A stretch of 6,554 nt of DNA from NCBI GenBank assembly GCA_937981945.1, contig CALJNJ010000127.1:1-6554 (forward strand), read 5' to 3'. The stretch's first letter is position 1. Each line of letters starts with the position of its first letter. The DNA is from an uncultured Caulobacterales bacterium. GTDB lineage: Bacteria; Pseudomonadota; Alphaproteobacteria; Caulobacterales; Maricaulaceae. Under the pieces are notes generated by a model, which saw only the letters and a list, made by a program, of their open reading frames with translations, was not told the DNA's origin and ran no database searches. This document shows positions 6,553-6,554 of the stretch, piece after piece. The position numbers and the translations under genes are program-made.

Positions 6553-6554
6553 TA

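Overview
The window looks like chromosomal DNA of a Gram-negative bacterium, most likely an alphaproteobacterium of the Hyphomonadales/Maricaulales/Caulobacterales kind. The evidence is a TonB-dependent outer-membrane receptor, a Tad/Flp-type TadG-like protein in the alphaproteobacterial style, a LepA whose N-terminus resembles alphaproteobacterial ones, and moderate GC content. The taxonomic call is an inference from gene style, not a measurement. There is no sign of phage, insertion sequence, CRISPR, tRNA or rRNA.

Layout. (1) 1-1665, minus strand: the N-terminal 555 residues of a ZnuD-like zinc TonB-dependent receptor; its C-terminus lies beyond the left edge. (2) 1666-1858: a divergent intergenic region. 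It holds a Zur-like palindrome over a candidate promoter for the receptor, a 14-bp A/T-armed dyad, and two TTAACCAAA direct repeats facing the next gene. (3) 1859-3082, plus: a TadG-like protein with one N-terminal membrane anchor and a glycine-rich, probably beta-helical extracytoplasmic domain. (4) 3123-3695, plus: an unnamed conserved lipoprotein. (5) 3802-5610, plus: lepA, complete. (6) 5615-6061, minus: an ABA4-like (DUF4281) four-helix membrane protein, tail to tail with lepA across only 4 bp. (7) 6127-6552, plus: a PaaI-type hotdog thioesterase, divergent from the ABA4-like gene.

The genes do not form one obvious pathway. The envelope-related genes (zinc receptor, TadG-like protein, lipoprotein) sit on the left, and housekeeping or lipid-related genes (lepA, ABA4-like, thioesterase) on the right. 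The best-supported functional story is zinc uptake. The receptor keeps ZnuD-type plug and barrel motifs, carries two long His/Asp/Glu-rich insertions, and is preceded by a palindrome with the TGTTAT-N3-ATAAC geometry of proteobacterial Zur operators. I found no convincing evidence for a wholly new biological system. The observations most worth a second look are the metal-sponge insertions, the Zur-like site, and the unnamed lipoprotein family.
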